DNA of 6,876 nt from Promethearchaeota archaeon (lineage in GTDB: Archaea > Asgardarchaeota > Lokiarchaeia > Sigyniarchaeales > SOKP01), in the NCBI GenBank assembly GCA_030605895.1, contig JAUWHL010000119.1, positions 1 to 6,876 of the forward strand, in the 5' to 3' direction. Position 1 is the stretch's first letter; each line of letters opens with the position of its first letter. The notes under the pieces were generated by a model. That model ran no database searches. It was not told the DNA's origin and saw only the letters and a list, made by a program, of their open reading frames with translations. Position numbers and translations under genes: made by a program. Positions 4,246 to 6,876 of this stretch are shown here, piece after piece.

Positions 4246-6876
4246 TTAAAAAGTCTGGCGGAAGATATCCATTATGCTTTTCTTGTAGAAAAATTTAACC
4301 AAAATCACATAAGTTCCTAGAAATGCAAAAGAGATTGATAAAATAAACACACGAAGCAAAGTATCTATCGGAAGAGTGAAGATTGTAGGCATTTCCGTCA
4401 TCAACCCCATATTAGTTTGGAGTAAGTAACCTGTGTAGGTTCCTATAATTGTTCCCATAATACCTGCAGATAATAAAATAATCATACTTTCTATTAAAAA
4501 CATATTTCTGACATTCCGATTTTTCATGCCCATAGATCGAAGTATCCCAATTTCAAATTTCCTCTCTATTATAACAGCATACATGCTACTAACCAGTCCA
4601 AAGATGCTGATCATTATTGTAAACATTAGAATTAATTCCATTAGGAAACTTTGTCTTTCTGTCATTGCCTCCATGAAATTAATTTTAGAAATCGCGTCAT
4701 CAATTATTATATCCTTTTCTTGATACATGTTGCGAATATCATCTTTAGTTTCTTTGATATTTTCTTCAGATTTTTCTATTAAATTTATAAACACTTTATC
4801 TACAATCATATTGCTTTCTCCCGGGTTATCAATTTTCATTAAACGCATATAATTCTCCAATGACACCATAACTCCTCCTCCATATGCAGACATTTCATTA
4901 GTTCTGAAATTATAAAATCCAGGAATCCCACCTGAAATTCCTACAACTCTAAATAATGTGACATTACCAGGATCCTTTTCTATTTGAGGATTAATGAAAG
5001 TTATTCGTACATATTCACCTACTTCTCTAATACCAATTAAACTTGCAATAGATTTTGCTATTATGCATGTATTATTATGAATAAATAATTCATTAAAGGA
5101 ATAATCAGTATTACTACCATCACTTTTCCAAATTAATAAGTTTTTATCAATTAAATCAACGAATTCCTCATTGATTCCTATAAATCCAGCATCTACTGCA
5201 TCAAAATCCATCATATCTCCCACAGTGGTTTGAAATTTAGTTTCCTCTTGAGCTGAATAGAACTGAAACATGTTCATCATCATTGCTTCTGATGAGTCAC
5301 CTGAAAAACCGACCTGCCCCTCACTAACCTCAAACATTGCTGCTAAAGTGGCTTGAAAATCGAAAGTATTATGAAGTGAAATTCCTAATTTGTCTACTCC
5401 TGCTAAAATCTTTAATTCTTCAACCATTTCAAGAGTTAGAGCATCTTCAGGACTATATAATTCTTGATTCATTAATACTAAATCTGATCCATATTGAAAT
5501 TTTAAATTTAATGCTGTATTATCTGATTGCATTTCAGTAGCACTTGTGATGAAAAATATAAATGAAAAACTAATAGCAAACATAACAACAGTACTGGTAT
5601 TACGCCTACTATATCGTTTTAATGAAATTCTAATTATATTACTATATTTTCTAATGCCTGGAGATATTACTCCTAAAAAGATTTTCTGAATTAATGGAAT
5701 AATTCCCACTGAAGCAAAAACCAACCCGATTACAATAGCAGCAAGTAAACCAATAAATAACGCTGAAGTTAACATGAAATCACCAGTGACAAAAATATTT
5801 GGCATTAAGATAAAAACAATCATTCCAATTGTAGCAACCGCAATCCCTGCAAGAAAACTTTTTACATTCATACTCCCTTCTTTTTTAACTTCCCACCCTT
5901 CTTCTTTAGTTTGAAAAGGAGTTATTGATTTTATAATGTCAATCTTCGCTGTTTTAAGAGCAGGCAATAAAGATACTGCTAAGGACACTAGAGTCCCTAT
6001 TGTAAATGTTAATATTAGCGTATCGGGGTGAATGACCCATTCTACTTCTGCATATTCAAATTGAAATCCATACATGGGGAATATTGCACGAGATATAGGT
6101 CTCATTAAGGTTACACCTAATATCATTCCCACAATTGAACCAATAAGACCCAATATTAAACCTTCAAAAAGAACCATTTTTATTGGATATGTTTTTTTTC
6201 CCCCGACAACTCTTGTAATACCAAATTCTCTCTGACGCTCTTCAGCTGAAGTAGATAAGATACTATTTATTAATATACCAGTTATAAGTGTGGAAAGAAT
6301 TATAATAAACCAAAATATTATTGTAGTCATCATTAACATGAATTGACCACCTTCAAGTTCCTCTAATTTCGGAAGATTTACTGAGAATTCGTTAAGATCT
6401 AATCTTTCTTGTATTCTTGCCCCTATTACTCGTAGTCTTCTTGTTGTTCTATCTAAATCGCTTGCGTCATAAACAGATTTTGGATTATTAATAGTCCCGA
6501 ATATAAAATTTATTTGACCTTCTCGCTGTAAGAATGTTTGAGCTTGCTGTAAATTAACAAGTATTAAGGATGATTCAAATTGCATGAACCTAAGATCTTG
6601 AATACAAATTTCAGCTATAGTTAGATTTAATTCATAAGTTTGATATTCCATATGTACAATATCACCCCTACTAACGTTAAGGATTTCTGCAACATTCCAT
6701 AGGATAACACACTCGCCATTATTTGGCTCTCTATCATAAATCTTATCTGTCTCTTTCCCTTCATCATCTACAATAACCAAATCCCCCATATTTCCATTTG
6801 TAGCTTCTTTTATAAAATCAATGCCATATAATTGTAGAGAACCACTCGTGTTTATTTTATTTGATGTCGTCGTTAC
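4246..6876 (-). CDS. ABC transporter permease, FtsX/MacB type (5'-truncated by window edge)
   Basis: This large membrane subunit of an ABC transporter belongs to the FtsX/MacB/LolC superfamily, whose members export or extract substrates or transmit mechanical signals. The frame stays open to the right edge, so the true start is outside; 876 residues are visible. Numbering here is from an internal Met at 6787-6789. The order is: the end of an extracytoplasmic domain (to about 145); a three-span FtsX domain (about 151-175, 205-229, 255-278) with coupling motif EERQREFGITRVVG (183-196); two linker spans (about 309-330, 338-362); one span (about 398-417); a second extracytoplasmic domain of about 290 residues; and a C-terminal FtsX domain (about 714-740, 763-785, 810-834) with ERKFEIGILRSMG (742-754). 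Nine spans are seen; a missing N-terminal one would give the ten expected for a duplicated permease. No ATPase gene lies in the window. The substrate is unknown. Confidence 0.92.
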   Translation of the reverse strand, partial: VTTTSNKINTSGSLQLYGIDFIKEATNGNMGDLVIVDDEGKETDKIYDREPNNGECVILWNVAEILNVSRGDIVHMEYQTYELNLTIAEICIQDLRFMQFESSLILVNLQQAQTFLQREGQINFIFGTINNPKSVYDASDLDRTTRRLRVIGARIQERLDLNEFSVNLPKLEELEGGQFMLMMTTIIFWFIIILSTLITGILINSILSTSAEERQREFGITRVVGGKKTYPIKMVLFEGLILGLIGSIVGMILGVTLMRPISRAIFPMYGFQFEYAEVEWVIHPDTLILTFTIGTLVSLAVSLLPALKTAKIDIIKSITPFQTKEEGWEVKKEGSMNVKSFLAGIAVATIGMIVFILMPNIFVTGDFMLTSALFIGLLAAIVIGLVFASVGIIPLIQKIFLGVISPGIRKYSNIIRISLKRYSRRNTSTVVMFAISFSFIFFITSATEMQSDNTALNLKFQYGSDLVLMNQELYSPEDALTLEMVEELKILAGVDKLGISLHNTFDFQATLAAMFEVSEGQVGFSGDSSEAMMMNMFQFYSAQEETKFQTTVGDMMDFDAVDAGFIGINEEFVDLIDKNLLIWKSDGSNTDYSFNELFIHNNTCIIAKSIASLIGIREVGEYVRITFINPQIEKDPGNVTLFRVVGISGGIPGFYNFRTNEMSAYGGGVMVSLENYMRLMKIDNPGESNMIVDKVFINLIEKSEENIKETKDDIRNMYQEKDIIIDDAISKINFMEAMTERQSFLMELILMFTIMISIFGLVSSMYAVIIERKFEIGILRSMGMKNRNVRNMFLIESMIILLSAGIMGTIIGTYTGYLLQTNMGLMTEMPTIFTLPIDTLLRVFILSISFAFLGTYVILVKFFYKKSIMDIFRQTF

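Noticed and set aside
4189..4320. A 43-codon plus-strand open frame beginning MHESKSN and running into the permease 3' end
   Set aside because: It lies antisense to the permease for over half its length, has no Shine-Dalgarno or clear promoter, and its composition reflects A-rich DNA. A chance frame is the simpler explanation.
4526..5540. Two plus-strand frames (4526-4723 and 5337-5540) inside the permease gene
   Set aside because: Both are antisense to the continuous permease frame, and their hydrophobic composition mirrors the opposite strand's membrane and hydrophobic codons.
6787..6789. Treating the ATG at 6787-6789 as the permease start
   Set aside because: The frame continues without a stop to the window edge, and the upstream residues (ending GIDFIKEATNGN) read smoothly into an extracytoplasmic domain. 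The expected N-terminal membrane span is still missing, so the start must lie outside.

Overview
This is an AT-rich archaeal chromosomal segment with six protein genes and no RNA genes, insertion sequences or CRISPR arrays. The archaeal assignment rests on four points: ribosomal protein eS1 (S3Ae), a family found in archaea and eukaryotes but not bacteria; a uS15 with the long archaeal/eukaryotic N-terminal extension; TATA-box-like promoter elements; and at least one gene that looks leaderless. The low GC, lysine/asparagine/isoleucine-rich proteins and large FtsX permease would suit an Asgard (Lokiarchaeia-like) genome. That finer placement is a guess, because no lineage marker is present.

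Layout from left to right. A minus-strand ribosomal pair comes first: uS15 (968-1426) followed 13 bases later by eS1 (94-954, read from a TTG start). eS1 ends in an acidic tail built from a 15-base tandem repeat. Upstream of the pair, still on the minus strand, lies an FAD-dependent oxidoreductase of the phytoene-desaturase/amine-oxidase type (1581-2891). Back to back with it, across a 78-base gap holding one TATA element that reads on both strands, is a plus-strand XTP/dITP (Ham1/RdgB) pyrophosphatase (2970-3551). That gene converges on a small minus-strand protein with two membrane segments and a C-terminal zinc ribbon (3683-4051). The right 2.6 kb is the 3' part of a large minus-strand ABC permease of the FtsX/MacB class. 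Its N-terminus and any partner ATPase lie beyond the right edge.

How the genes relate. The Ham1, uS15 and eS1 genes are recurrent neighbours in archaeal genomes, where KEOPS components and a RecJ-like gene often lie among them. Here that neighbourhood is thinned: Ham1 is inverted relative to the ribosomal pair, and the flavoprotein sits between them. The zinc-ribbon protein and the permease have no evident functional tie to that housekeeping group. No gap exceeds 200 bases. I see no strong evidence for a new multi-gene system. The items most worth checking are the repeat-built eS1 tail, the flavoprotein within the conserved cluster, the shared promoter and the uncharacterised zinc-ribbon membrane protein.
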